From the IMG/VR virus record IMGVR_UViG_3300028610_000998, positions 1 through 42,834 of that record: a stretch of 42,834 nt of DNA; one strand, 5' to 3'. Of this stretch, positions 21,830 through 29,869 are shown piece after piece (within the stretch, counting starts at the first letter, position 1; each line of letters begins with the position of its first letter). The notes below the pieces were generated by a model, which did not search any database, was not told where the DNA came from, and saw only the letters and a program-made list of their open reading frames with translations. A program made the translations under genes and the position numbers. The DNA comes from a virus.

Positions 21830-23440
21830 TTACAGGATCGGGAAGACCGGGAAGAGCGAAACGCCCAGCGACGTCAGGAGGATCGGGTCGATGAACGCCT
21901 GCACCGTCAGGCCGATTCGAACCGACTCGTTCACGGGGAACTCCTTGCCATCGGACCCCATCGTCGCACTCGGGATATCGACGGCGATCGCGCCATCGTC
22001 GTTGCGCATAAGGAAGTCCATCGAGACAGTCGTGTTCGCCCGGATGCGAGCGGGGACGAGCGCGTTCGTAAAGAGCGCTTGCGTCTCAATGTCGAGCTCG
22101 AAGTTGCCCTGGTTCATGAATCTGGCACCGAGGAGACCGAGGACTTTCTCGGCCGCCACGTTGTTATTCCAGACCATCGTCATGTCCTTGAAGTCCGACG
22201 TCAGACCCGTCTCGTCAACGTCCTCGATGCGGAGCCGGAAAAAGTCCGTGCTCGTGTTGAGGGCACCGGTGAAGAGCGGGTCTCGAGCGGCCGACGCACC
22301 GGTCTCACGCGCTGCGTTGTCGACCGGCTCGTTCGCCGTCGTGCCGATGAACGCGAACGTCGCGGTCGACTTGTCCGTCAGGGGCATGCCCCACGTCAAC
22401 TGCGCCGCGAGGCCTCCTCGGACGTAACCGAAGCCGTCGGGGTTGGCGACCGGAGTCGGCGGATCGGTCTCGAACAGATTGGGGTAGCTCTGCTCGAAGG
22501 TCATGCTGATCTGCGAATACTCCGCCGAGTCAACGGCGACGTTCCGGATGAAGCGGCCGAAGAGAATGTCGACCGGGACCTCGGTACCGGCCGTGCCATC
22601 GTCCGTACCGTCGGAGGCGACCAGCGTCGCGTCGATCTTGTCGATCGTCATTGTCTGCGCCGCGATCGTGACGATCCGGCCGGAGCCAAACGAGCGTGTA
22701 CCGTCGCCGGCAGCGGTCGACCCGAAACGATTGACGGTGAGGCTCGTACCACCGATATGAATCCTCTGGCCTGCCGTCAAGCCAAGCGTCGTAAAGTCGA
22801 TCGGCGTGATCGGCGTGCCGTTGTTGCTCGTCAGCGTGCCGATACCTGCGGAAATCGAGAGTGCGATGTCGCCGGCCTCCGCACGAATCCCTCCGAGCGA
22901 GACCTCGGCGTTCGTCGGGGCCGTCTCGATGGCCTTGCCGGCGACGGGAATCTCCGTACCCGAAGGCGCCACGTCAGCGGAGAGCGGCTCGAGCGTTTGA
23001 ACGCCGCTATTGTTTCCGGCGATCACGTAGCCGGTCGCAGCGATCAGGGAGATCGGACCGGCCGCGGTGAACTGAAACTTCGCCGCTTGCGCCGCAGTCG
23101 CAGCAGGGATCGTGTAGCCGGTTCCGGTGACGTCGACTCCGCGGAACGTCATGTCGGAATTGACCGCAGTTGCGAAGAGGAAGGCCTCGACGAAGTCGAC
23201 GAATGCGTCGAGCGTCAGGTCGCCGTCGTAGTCGTTCTCGGCGTCGAGGTCGACGATCGTCCCCTTGCGCCGCTGGCGAAGAGGAGAGATCGGATTGCGG
23301 GGAACCGTCGTGATCGACGCGCCGAAAGCTCCTTGGCTATTCGGCTCGAGCCCCTTCCAGTCGGGCGAACCTGGGAGCACGCCGAGCGACGTTTCGCGGG
23401 CATAGATCAGCCCAGTGTTGTTTGTGAGGACTTGTCCCAT
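21830..23440 (-). CDS. major tail tube protein, 536 aa
   Basis: The opening MGQVLTNNTGLIYARETSLG with VLPGSPDWKGLEPNS, ITTVPRNPISPLRQRRKGTI and DYDGDLTLDAFVDFVEAFLF is the pattern of Phage_tube_2-type tail tube proteins. The protein is long for a tube subunit, with beta-rich middle regions (GTEVPVDILFGRFIRNVAVD, DSAEYSQISMTFEQSYPNLF) that fit Ig-like or duplicated tube domains. It lies directly before the chaperones and tape measure. A strong hairpin follows the stop. Confidence 0.85.
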   Translation of the reverse strand: MGQVLTNNTGLIYARETSLGVLPGSPDWKGLEPNSQGAFGASITTVPRNPISPLRQRRKGTIVDLDAENDYDGDLTLDAFVDFVEAFLFATAVNSDMTFRGVDVTGTGYTIPAATAAQAAKFQFTAAGPISLIAATGYVIAGNNSGVQTLEPLSADVAPSGTEIPVAGKAIETAPTNAEVSLGGIRAEAGDIALSISAGIGTLTSNNGTPITPIDFTTLGLTAGQRIHIGGTSLTVNRFGSTAAGDGTRSFGSGRIVTIAAQTMTIDKIDATLVASDGTDDGTAGTEVPVDILFGRFIRNVAVDSAEYSQISMTFEQSYPNLFETDPPTPVANPDGFGYVRGGLAAQLTWGMPLTDKSTATFAFIGTTANEPVDNAARETGASAARDPLFTGALNTSTDFFRLRIEDVDETGLTSDFKDMTMVWNNNVAAEKVLGLLGARFMNQGNFELDIETQALFTNALVPARIRANTTVSMDFLMRNDDGAIAVDIPSATMGSDGKEFPVNESVRIGLTVQAFIDPILLTSLGVSLFPVFPIL

Positions 23441-23485
23441 GGCGTGTAGGCTCCGTGGTTAGAGAGGGATCTTCGATGGAAAGTA

Positions 23486-23902
23486 TCAGGAGAAGCGGAG
23501 CGATCCAAGCGCCCGGACAGACGTCGCGATCGCGCGTTGGGGAAAGTTCTTGGGCGCTTGCGAGCTCGAACCCATGACCAGGAAGACGACGTACCCGGCG
23601 CGATAGGTGAGGAAGACCTTGCCGTCGCCGATCTTGTACGTCGCTGCGATCGCCGCTGCCTTCGCCTTGTTGTCCGAGAAGCGGGAAGACGCATCCTTGC
23701 GCGCAGCCTCGTCGGTCACCGGTCGCTCCAGCATTTTCGACACGGGCGATCCGACCGCCGGCGTCAGGCTCGCTCGAGCGAAAGCGGTATCGACCGGCGT
23801 CGCTGACGTGAGCGCCTGGTAGAGCAGTAACTCCAGGGTGCGAACGACCTTCGTACCGGCAGCGAGAATCCGCTTCTCCTGATCTCGAGGCTGGCTGGTC
23901 AC
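23486..23902 (-). CDS. HK97-gp10-like connector/minor tail protein, 138 aa
   Basis: The protein has LELLLYQALTSATPVDTAFA, then RASLTPAVGSP, and later YRAGYVVFLVMGSSSQAPKN and FPQRAIATSV. The T-P-V-D-T-x-x-A-R-x-x ... G-S-S-S-Q-A-P pattern is that of HK97 gp10-like proteins at the head-tail junction. A GTG start at 23902 overlaps the upstream stop (GTGA), so translation is coupled with the tail terminator gene. It lies directly before the tail tube gene. Confidence 0.8.
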   Translation of the reverse strand: MTSQPRDQEKRILAAGTKVVRTLELLLYQALTSATPVDTAFARASLTPAVGSPVSKMLERPVTDEAARKDASSRFSDNKAKAAAIAATYKIGDGKVFLTYRAGYVVFLVMGSSSQAPKNFPQRAIATSVRALGSLRFS

Positions 23903-24339
23903 GGAGCGAGCTCCTGGTAACGAATGGAAGCGACAACGTTCGTCTGAAACCAGGGCCCCGTCTCGCCGATCTCGTTCGGGTCGATGTCGAAGAACGAAAG
24001 ACCGGCCGGACTCCCCACGTGGCTGCGAAGCGCGTTGAGGATGACCTGAGCGAGAGCGTCGCCCAGGGTATTGCCATCGCCGAAGGGCGTGAAGATCTGG
24101 ACCGTGACGGTCCCGGTCGTCTCGAAGCGCCGGCGTCCCTGAGTCGTCTGTGGCGAACCGATCGTCCGAACGGTCGTCTTGGCGTAGGAAGGCGCTCGAG
24201 ACGTGATCGCATCCTCTCCGGGCTTGTCGGCCTTGACGTCGTCCCAATGCATCGGGATCGAGCTCGAGACCGAGGCCGCCAACCAGGCAGTATTGATCAC
24301 GAGAGCGACAGCGTCGCGGGCTTCGGCGAGGGTCGTCAT
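23899..24339 (-). CDS. tail terminator-like protein (DUF4128 type), 146 aa
   Basis: MTTLAEARDAVALVINTAWL starts a protein with a beta-rich core (RRRFETTGTVTVQIFTPFGD), then NALRSHVGSPAGLSFFDIDP and the C-terminal GPWFQTNVVASIRYQEL. The G-x-V-x-V-Q-I-F-x-P-x-G-x-G pattern and closing W-F-Q-T-N-V-V are those of DUF4128-like tail terminators, which cap the tail tube and connect it to the head. ATGA overlap with the upstream gene. Confidence 0.82.
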   Translation of the reverse strand: MTTLAEARDAVALVINTAWLAASVSSSIPMHWDDVKADKPGEDAITSRAPSYAKTTVRTIGSPQTTQGRRRFETTGTVTVQIFTPFGDGNTLGDALAQVILNALRSHVGSPAGLSFFDIDPNEIGETGPWFQTNVVASIRYQELAP

Positions 24340-24755
24340 CGCTTCAGCCCCAGCACGAAAAGGATCGAAGTGTCCCCTGGCTGCAGGTGCCCCCTGGTCA
24401 CGACCTTCCAGATATCGAGTCCGTCCCTGACGCTGTCGACTTCCTCGACGTCAGCTGGAGTCATGCCCGTGGGGAGCGACGAGGAAGCCATGAGTCCAAC
24501 CTGCTCGAACGCAACGGTTAGCTTTCCGCCGAGCTCCTTGACGAGCTTGCCGAATCCGGAACCCGAAGCGGGAATGAAGGCCATGATCACCGGAATGGTC
24601 AGGCCGCCGGCGACGGGTTCGGGGTGCTCGCTCGTGCCGCGCCACGGAAGCGCGGGGTCGTCGGGCGTACGGTTGACCCTGAAGAGCTCGACGCTCCTCC
24701 CGCTGGCCTCAATAAGCCTCAGAGCGGTCGCTGCTGAACGAGCGAAGTCAACCAC
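24336..24755 (-). CDS. head-closure-type protein, 139 aa
   Basis: A GTG-started gene (second residue Val) overlapping the DnaT-like adaptor gene by 8 bases. It has a helix with VDFARSAATALRLIEASGRS, the stretch LTIPVIMAFIPASGSGFGKL and a C-terminus VTRGHLQPGDTSILFVLGL. Its place between adaptor and tail terminator and the final G-D-T-S-I-L-F-V-L fit a head-closure/stopper protein. I assign it from position and fold-like features, not from a motif that proves it. Confidence 0.7.
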   Translation of the reverse strand: MVDFARSAATALRLIEASGRSVELFRVNRTPDDPALPWRGTSEHPEPVAGGLTIPVIMAFIPASGSGFGKLVKELGGKLTVAFEQVGLMASSSLPTGMTPADVEEVDSVRDGLDIWKVVTRGHLQPGDTSILFVLGLKR

Positions 24756-25662
24756 GGATGACTCCCGGCTGAGAGATCAGGTCCGCAAGGAGTCGGTCGG
24801 CCGCTGGGTATGCGGGGAGGGTTCCCGAGTTGGCCGTCCCAGCCAGGTATTGGGTCTCGGTCTCGATCGGGCCAACCCTTTCGCGAAGGCTCGTGATCGT
24901 CCCGCCAATCGGGTCGACCGTCGGATCGGGCGCGAGAACCGTCGTCGTTGAACGATCTCGGACAGCGTACTCCGCCGTGGCGTAGAGCAGTCGCAGCGGC
25001 ATGCCCTCGATCGAGTTTCCGTCGGGGTCGATGAGGCCAACCCGAGGAAACGAAAGCGGCTGCGGTGCGATGATGTCGGTGCCGCCGTGCAGTGTCGCGA
25101 AATTCCAGGATGCCCCTGTAACCGTCGTCGTCGTCGCGACGGTGTTGTCAGCGGTCCCGGTTAGAAGACCGAAGGCGAGCAGCCGGTTGTCGGTATACAG
25201 CTGCGCGCCGGCGTCGGGATTCGCGACCGTATCCGCGTGAAAGCCAACGCCTGACGTGTTCGCGTTCGCGTTGATCGCGTCGGTCAGGTTCACGACCGAG
25301 GCCGCTGCGCTCACGCCGATGAGAACGTCGTTCGCCGCAGCGAGCGCAGCCCGGAACGTGTAGGTCACAGACCCGACAACGACCGTCTCGGTGTCGAGCG
25401 CGTTGGCCGTGAGCTCGAGCGTCGAACGAGCGAGACTGATGTCGCTGTATTGCTTGATGCCGTTGAAGAGGGTCCGGAACCGGTTCTCGATGTAGTCGGT
25501 AGCGCCGACGCATGCGGCGTCCTCTTCGGCGGCCTCCGAACCGCTCGCCCAGCCGTTCTCGGTCGCGCGGTTGCGATCGGCTAGATAGCTCGAGACGAAG
25601 GTGGCGATGACGAAACTGTTCGCGCCAGCGACCCCGGTCCCGTTTTCTACGATGAGCGCCAT
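24748..25662 (-). CDS. DnaT-like head-tail adaptor with inserted domain, 304 aa
   Basis: The ends match phage adaptors annotated as DnaT-like ssDNA-binding proteins: MALIVENGTGVAGANSFVIA near the N-terminus, AAEEDAACVGATDYIENRF (44-62), and later FPRVGLIDPDGNSIEGMPL (205-223) and LRERVGPIETETQYL. Between them, about residues 76-195, lies an extra beta-rich domain (VTYTFRAALAAANDVLIGVS, VNLTDAINANANTSG) that the usual family lacks. The same domain occurs in the protein at 27705-28511. The protein probably joins portal and tail; the insert may face outward. Confidence 0.82.
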   Translation of the reverse strand: MALIVENGTGVAGANSFVIATFVSSYLADRNRATENGWASGSEAAEEDAACVGATDYIENRFRTLFNGIKQYSDISLARSTLELTANALDTETVVVGSVTYTFRAALAAANDVLIGVSAAASVVNLTDAINANANTSGVGFHADTVANPDAGAQLYTDNRLLAFGLLTGTADNTVATTTTVTGASWNFATLHGGTDIIAPQPLSFPRVGLIDPDGNSIEGMPLRLLYATAEYAVRDRSTTTVLAPDPTVDPIGGTITSLRERVGPIETETQYLAGTANSGTLPAYPAADRLLADLISQPGVIRG

Positions 25663-25677
25663 TTCATCCTCCTCCCC

Positions 25678-26277
25678 TTAGACGAAGTGCCTCGGTGCCT
25701 GTTTCGTGTACGCCGACAGCGGCTTGGCGACTTCGAATGAGCTCGGAGCGCCGACCTCGAGCACGTCGGCAGGGAGCGCACCAGAGGCGGCAGCGGCGAA
25801 GGCGCCGGCGCTATCGGCGGACCAGCCGAGCGGCAGGGAACCACCGGAAGCAACCCCTCGCGCAATCTCGAGCCCGTTGCCCCAGATTCTGACGCGACCG
25901 TCGCCAGGTAGGCAGGCGAAGACGAGGTTGAGCCTCAAGCCGACCGGCAGCGAAACGGTGTTGTCATACGTGGCGATCCCTCGGTCTGCAGCCGCGGCGT
26001 CTCCCGCACGGAACGACAAGGTCGAGTCGTCGACCCAGGCCGCGATGGCTGTGGCCGCGTCGCCGAACTCGAAGATCAGTCCAGCCGGCGTGGCGCCCGT
26101 AACGAGAATCGACGTCGCGAACGTCACCGGCGAAGTGAGACTGCCGGCGAACGAGCCTGCCGCAATCGACGCAGTCGGTATCCCGAAATCGTGCGTGCGG
26201 AAGAGCTCCGGAGTACCTCCGAGCGACCTGCGCCTCTCTCGCGAATGGAACAGGAGCGATTGTCTTTCGTGAGGCAT
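25678..26277 (-). CDS. structural protein with lectin-like fold (tentative), 199 aa
   Basis: The protein has an N-terminal basic, disordered-like stretch and then a beta-rich, Ala/Gly-rich body: GSFAGSLTSPVTFATSILVT, PAGLIFEFGDAATAIAAWVD, TVSLPVGLRLNLVFACLPGD, GRVRIWGNGLEIARGV. This sequence pattern resembles concanavalin/LamG-like jelly-roll domains seen in phage surface proteins (a GxVRIWGNGxExA-type strand). It sits between the capsid block and the adaptor gene. A decoration or head-associated adhesin is possible; the fold call is tentative. Confidence 0.55.
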   Translation of the reverse strand: MPHERQSLLFHSRERRRSLGGTPELFRTHDFGIPTASIAAGSFAGSLTSPVTFATSILVTGATPAGLIFEFGDAATAIAAWVDDSTLSFRAGDAAAADRGIATYDNTVSLPVGLRLNLVFACLPGDGRVRIWGNGLEIARGVASGGSLPLGWSADSAGAFAAAASGALPADVLEVGAPSSFEVAKPLSAYTKQAPRHFV

Positions 26278-26288
26278 CTGCCGCTACC

Positions 26289-27056
26289 TCAGGACATAGC
26301 CGAAGGGATGCGCACAGGGGGACGTCTCGACCCGAGCGCAGGTTTGCGCTGTTTCATCGCGGCGTCGAGCCTCGAGCCGCCCCGCAGCTGGGCGGCGACG
26401 TCGGCTGGCGTCGTGCCGGCATCGATGAACTTCCGAGCTCGAGCCGCGCGCTCCTCTCGAGCTCGAGACTGGGCAGCCAGATAGTCCTGGACGTTCGTCC
26501 GCTTGGTGCCGTTCTGGCGAGCGATGCGGTCGTGCAGGACCTCTTGTCGGCTCAGGAGCTCGGTCTTCGCATAGAGTTGCTTGAGCTCCTCGTCGATCTT
26601 CGCCTTCGCACTGAGGACCTGGGCCACCTTGCGATTGATCTCATCGAGGGCCTTCTTCGTCAGATCAGGATGACCGAGAACGGTTCCGACCGGAAGGTCG
26701 AGGACATTCTGTGTGTCGAGCTCGACCTCCACCTTGACCTGCGTCGCTTCGACGTCGACCTTCGGGGCACCGTCCTCCTCGAGGACGAGCTCGGCGAACG
26801 TCTTCTCGGGCGCCGGCGGGTCGGCCGCTTTCGGGCCGAGATTCTCGCTGCGAACGACACCGGTATTCTCGGCTTCGACCAGCTGAGCCTGCGCGAGAGC
26901 TCGAGTCAGGTTCGGCGCAGCGTGCGTGATGTCCTTGCGGGTGATCGAGGAGTCACCGGCGAGCTCGCCGACCGCGGTCATGCGCGGCAATCCGTCAGCG
27001 GTCCAGTGATCGTCGTTTGCGGGATCGAGTCGTGAGGTGGCTTCTAGGAGATTCAT
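26289..27056 (-). CDS. phage protein with WTADG N-terminus, 255 aa
   Basis: The N-terminus MNLLEATSRLDPANDDHWTA, DGLPRMTAVGELAG, is a short motif region seen in phage head-module proteins of unknown role (it resembles the docking segment D-P-x-N-D-x-H-W-T-x-D-G-x-P). The middle is an acidic, then highly helical coiled coil (EINRKVAQVLSAKAKIDEEL), and the C-terminus is basic (RQNGTKRTNVQDYLAAQSRA). The ATG at 27056 follows AAGGA and excludes a 23-residue in-frame extension. Confidence 0.65.
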   Translation of the reverse strand: MNLLEATSRLDPANDDHWTADGLPRMTAVGELAGDSSITRKDITHAAPNLTRALAQAQLVEAENTGVVRSENLGPKAADPPAPEKTFAELVLEEDGAPKVDVEATQVKVEVELDTQNVLDLPVGTVLGHPDLTKKALDEINRKVAQVLSAKAKIDEELKQLYAKTELLSRQEVLHDRIARQNGTKRTNVQDYLAAQSRAREERAARARKFIDAGTTPADVAAQLRGGSRLDAAMKQRKPALGSRRPPVRIPSAMS

Positions 27057-27143
27057 CGGTCGGCTTCCTTGCAGGAGGGGTTCGTCGTCGGGAGAAGAGC
27101 GACCCGCCCGAATGGGAATAGCCAATCGAGCAGGCCCTCCAGA

Positions 27144-27665
27144 TCAGTCGTCGAGGACCTTGGTGTAAAGGATCTCGATTTCACCCGATACGGTGATCGG
27201 GATGCCATCGGCCGAGACGTCGGCGTCATCGACCAGCAGCGAAACGTTGACCTCGAGCGACCCGTCCGTGTTGTCGAGGATGACCTGGGTGTTCCCGGTT
27301 CCTCGAGTCCTCGGCGAGACCTCGGCGGCTGCAGCGGCGAGCGCGGTCGTGCCGACCATGTCGACATCGCCAGCGCTGATCGTGCCATCGGATGCCGGCG
27401 TCGAGCCGACGCCGTAGTCGCCGGCCCAAGTATCGACGAGTCCGGCATCGGAGCCGGAGCCCGCGAACTGCAGGTAGGCGACGCCGCCCTGCAGAATGAT
27501 GTTGCCCTCCGGCAGCTGGCCGGCGACGAGCGATCCGAATCCGACCCCCGACGCACCGTCGAGCGTGAGCGCAGCGTTCGTCAGAACGATCGTGTGCGAC
27601 AGAAGCGCCGCCGGCCTGCTTGCGATCGGCGCTCGAGAGAGCGAGCGCTGTAGTCCTTTAGTCAT
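27144..27665 (-). CDS. head-region structural protein, 173 aa
   Basis: A Gly/Ala/Thr-rich, beta-like protein: LLSHTIVLTNAALTLDGASG, GVAYLQFAGSGSDAGLVDTW and VNVSLLVDDADVSADGIPIT. It lies right after the capsid block and has the low-charge, beta-rich composition of decoration or head-completion proteins. No motif names a family. The gene may encode a capsid cement protein; the evidence is composition and position only. Confidence 0.6.
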   Translation of the reverse strand: MTKGLQRSLSRAPIASRPAALLSHTIVLTNAALTLDGASGVGFGSLVAGQLPEGNIILQGGVAYLQFAGSGSDAGLVDTWAGDYGVGSTPASDGTISAGDVDMVGTTALAAAAAEVSPRTRGTGNTQVILDNTDGSLEVNVSLLVDDADVSADGIPITVSGEIEILYTKVLDD

Positions 27666-27704
27666 GGTCTTTCGGCTTGTGAAGGTTGAGAGGGCGGGCG
27701 GGTT

Positions 27705-28511
27705 CTAGTTCGCGACACCGTCGATAGCTGTCTGCCAGAAATCGGCGATGTTCTGGGCGGGATCGTTCACGCGGATACCGGTAGCCGTAAGTCGATTCAC
27801 GACGACGTCCTCGAGGGAGTCGGCCAGCGACTGCGCCGTGGCGACGAGCGTGTGCACTCCCGTTCCGGCATCGGCAAGAGCAACTGCGGTACCTGCGATC
27901 GCGGCAGCCTTCGTCAGCGCCAGGGAGAACGTGCCGCTATCAAGCCGAATGATGAAGTACTCGGTCCCGTCGGCGCCGTTCTGGAGCGTGGCGTTATCCC
28001 ACGTCAAGGTCGAGTCGGGCGTCGAAACGGCGATCGCGTCACCGATCGCTGAGTCGAGAGTCTTCGCGGTGATGATGCAAGTGTCTCCGCGAGCCTCGGC
28101 GCTGACGTTCGGATTGCCGACCGTGTCGATGTCGTAATCGGTCCCGGCTCCTGAGCCGAGGTTGATCGCGCGGGCGAGGTTCTCCATCGACGCCGCATCC
28201 GAGGCGCCGACATCGACGTCACCGTCGGCCGCCGGCGTGGCGATGAACGTGTACGTCTTGCCGTCGATGATCACGAGGTCGGTCGCGATCACGGTTACGG
28301 CGGTGACGAACGTGGCCGCGCGCGCCGCCGCAACGAGACCGGATGGGACGTCGCCGGCGGAAGTCGTCATCACCTTGAACGGTCCGGCGCCGGTCTGCAG
28401 ACCGTGAGCCGCCGCCGTGAGGATGTTTCCCGACGTTCGCACGAACTCCTTCGAGAGCCCGACGGCAACGTCCTCGCCGAGCGATGTAATGAAGAGGGCT
28501 TTGGTAGTCAT
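27705..28511 (-). CDS. capsid-region protein with shared beta domain, 268 aa
   Basis: Residues about 72-183 (for example DGKTYTFIATPAADGDVDVG, MENLARAINLGSGAGTDYDI, TVGNPNVSAEARGDTCIITA) match, segment by segment, the domain inserted in the DnaT-like adaptor (VTYTFRAALAAANDVLIGVS, VNLTDAINANANTSG, TVANPDAGAQLYTDN). The rest is Ala/Thr rich. The gene follows the major capsid gene with a 99-base gap, the usual place for a decoration or head protein. Function is inferred only from place and the shared domain. Confidence 0.68.
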   Translation of the reverse strand: MTTKALFITSLGEDVAVGLSKEFVRTSGNILTAAAHGLQTGAGPFKVMTTSAGDVPSGLVAAARAATFVTAVTVIATDLVIIDGKTYTFIATPAADGDVDVGASDAASMENLARAINLGSGAGTDYDIDTVGNPNVSAEARGDTCIITAKTLDSAIGDAIAVSTPDSTLTWDNATLQNGADGTEYFIIRLDSGTFSLALTKAAAIAGTAVALADAGTGVHTLVATAQSLADSLEDVVVNRLTATGIRVNDPAQNIADFWQTAIDGVAN

Positions 28512-28610
28512 GATCGAATTCTCGTGAGGAGTCGCAGGGCGCGGCCGGAAGCGATGGAGGGCGCGACCGAGCTCGAAGGCCCGATCGCGCCAGTTAAGGA
28601 AATGCTTAGA

Positions 28611-29684
28611 TCAGGCCTCGCGCGTCACCAGGCGTGCGAACTTGATCTGCTTGCGCTCGGGGAACCGACGATCCCAGGAGGTTGCGTTCTCCAGCTGGTT
28701 CGCTCCCGTGCCGTTGCCGGGGCCACCGTCCGCGGCCGTGCCGACGTAGGCGTGACCGACCGGGTGCAGGCTCCATTCGACGCGAGAGTGCAGGATCTCC
28801 TGCCCCCCGCCGTTGCCTGCACCCGGCTTGCGCTCGACCTCGGTCGGCACCTTCGCCGAACCGGCGCCCATCTGCATGAAGCCGGCTCCGAAGAGCCAGG
28901 TATCGTAGACGTTCGCCGTGACCGGCATGCCGTCGTCGATGATGACCTCGCGACCGAGGAACGTCGGGATCTGAACCTCGCCGCGCGCGTCGGGGATGAA
29001 GTCGATCAGGTTGTTTTTCTGCATCCGAGCGAAGACGACCGAGTGAACCATCATTCCGGTCAGGGCCTCCATCGAGTCGCCCATCGTGACGGCCGTGTCG
29101 ATCACGGCCTCGGCGCTGATATTGGTGACGCCGTCGACGAAGGATCCGCCGCTGACGTCGTTCTCGTAATCGCCAGCGTCGTTGGCGACGTTGTCGAGGA
29201 TCACGCCGTTCACGGTTGCGATGAAGGCGGCCTGAAGTCGACGCCGCCAGTAGAACGCGACGTTCCCGGCGATCGAGTTGAGCGGATCGGATCCCGCGAG
29301 GGCCGCAGCAAGGTCAGCACTCGACCAACTGTTGTTGCGGGAAAGACGGACGGCGATCTCGGTATCCGTCTCGACCTTCAGCGGAACGGAATCGTTCAGC
29401 GTCGGGTAGTTCGCACCAACCGCGGTTCCTGAAAGCTGCGTCCAGGCGATCGCGTCGGAAACGGCGTCGGTCGAGACGTTGTCGGCGTCGTTGTCGAGGT
29501 CACGGAACGAGGGGACGTTGAACGTCAAGCCTCCTCCGGCGAGGAGCGCGTCCATGAGCGGATTCCGAGCAAGGATCCCGGCTTGGATGAGCCGCGCCTT
29601 CTCTTCGGTCTGCTGCTGGACGTAGGGCGTGAAGATCTCAGGAACGACGATGTCGGAGACCTGAGTAAGAGGGCCGGCGGCCAT
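28611..29684 (-). CDS. major capsid protein, 357 aa
   Basis: The protein opens MAAGPLTQVSDIVVPEIFTP, then YVQQQTEEKARLIQAGI, LTFNVPSFRDLDNDADNVST, and has a conserved later part LTGMMVHSVVFARMQKNNLI, GREVIIDDGMPVT. These stretches and the length are those of HK97-fold capsid proteins of the P22-coat/major capsid type in phages with a separate scaffold. The gene lies directly after a scaffold-like gene. A good GAGGT precedes the start by 7 bases. A 14-bp hairpin stands 119 bases before the ATG. Confidence 0.88.
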   Translation of the reverse strand: MAAGPLTQVSDIVVPEIFTPYVQQQTEEKARLIQAGILARNPLMDALLAGGGLTFNVPSFRDLDNDADNVSTDAVSDAIAWTQLSGTAVGANYPTLNDSVPLKVETDTEIAVRLSRNNSWSSADLAAALAGSDPLNSIAGNVAFYWRRRLQAAFIATVNGVILDNVANDAGDYENDVSGGSFVDGVTNISAEAVIDTAVTMGDSMEALTGMMVHSVVFARMQKNNLIDFIPDARGEVQIPTFLGREVIIDDGMPVTANVYDTWLFGAGFMQMGAGSAKVPTEVERKPGAGNGGGQEILHSRVEWSLHPVGHAYVGTAADGGPGNGTGANQLENATSWDRRFPERKQIKFARLVTREA

Positions 29685-29869
29685 GGCTAATACCTCGGAA
29701 GGTTGAGCGGCTAGGTGGGTTACCTGGAGCCGAACGCCATGGAGCGGAGCCGGGGACCGTTTCCCGAAGACGAGCCATGCTCGCCACCGAGTCCCTTCGA
29801 TCTTCAGGGAGCGAGGCGACCACCATGGGTTCCTCGCTCCCTGAATCTAGGACCGGCTGGGGCGGAGAG
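29685..29869. other. intergenic region between scaffold and capsid genes
   Basis: This 185-base gap holds a perfect 14-bp hairpin (listed separately) and no gene I can support. A short open frame on either strand exists but has no coupling, ribosome site or recognisable product. It may hold a promoter or processing site for the capsid message. Confidence 0.55.
29803..29845 (-). promoter_or_regulatory. 14-bp perfect hairpin upstream of the major capsid gene
   Basis: TTCAGGGAGCGAGG and CCTCGCTCCCTGAA pair without mismatch around a 15-base loop. No T-run follows on the minus strand (GATCGAAGG), so a simple terminator is less likely. It may be an RNase processing or stabilising structure between the scaffold and capsid messages. 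Confidence 0.6.

Noticed and set aside
22079-23449. Long plus-strand open frame (456 codons) opposite the tail tube gene
   Set aside because: It is antisense to a recognised tube protein, has Arg/Asp-rich low-complexity composition typical of GC-rich shadows, and has no family resemblance.
28561-28590. Hairpin GCGCGA / TCGCGC between capsid and next gene as a terminator
   Set aside because: Only six clean pairs, mismatches next to them and no T-run on the minus strand.
28404-29432. Plus-strand open frame (342 codons) opposite the capsid gene
   Set aside because: Shadow of the major capsid gene; no recognisable product and no coupling or ribosome site.
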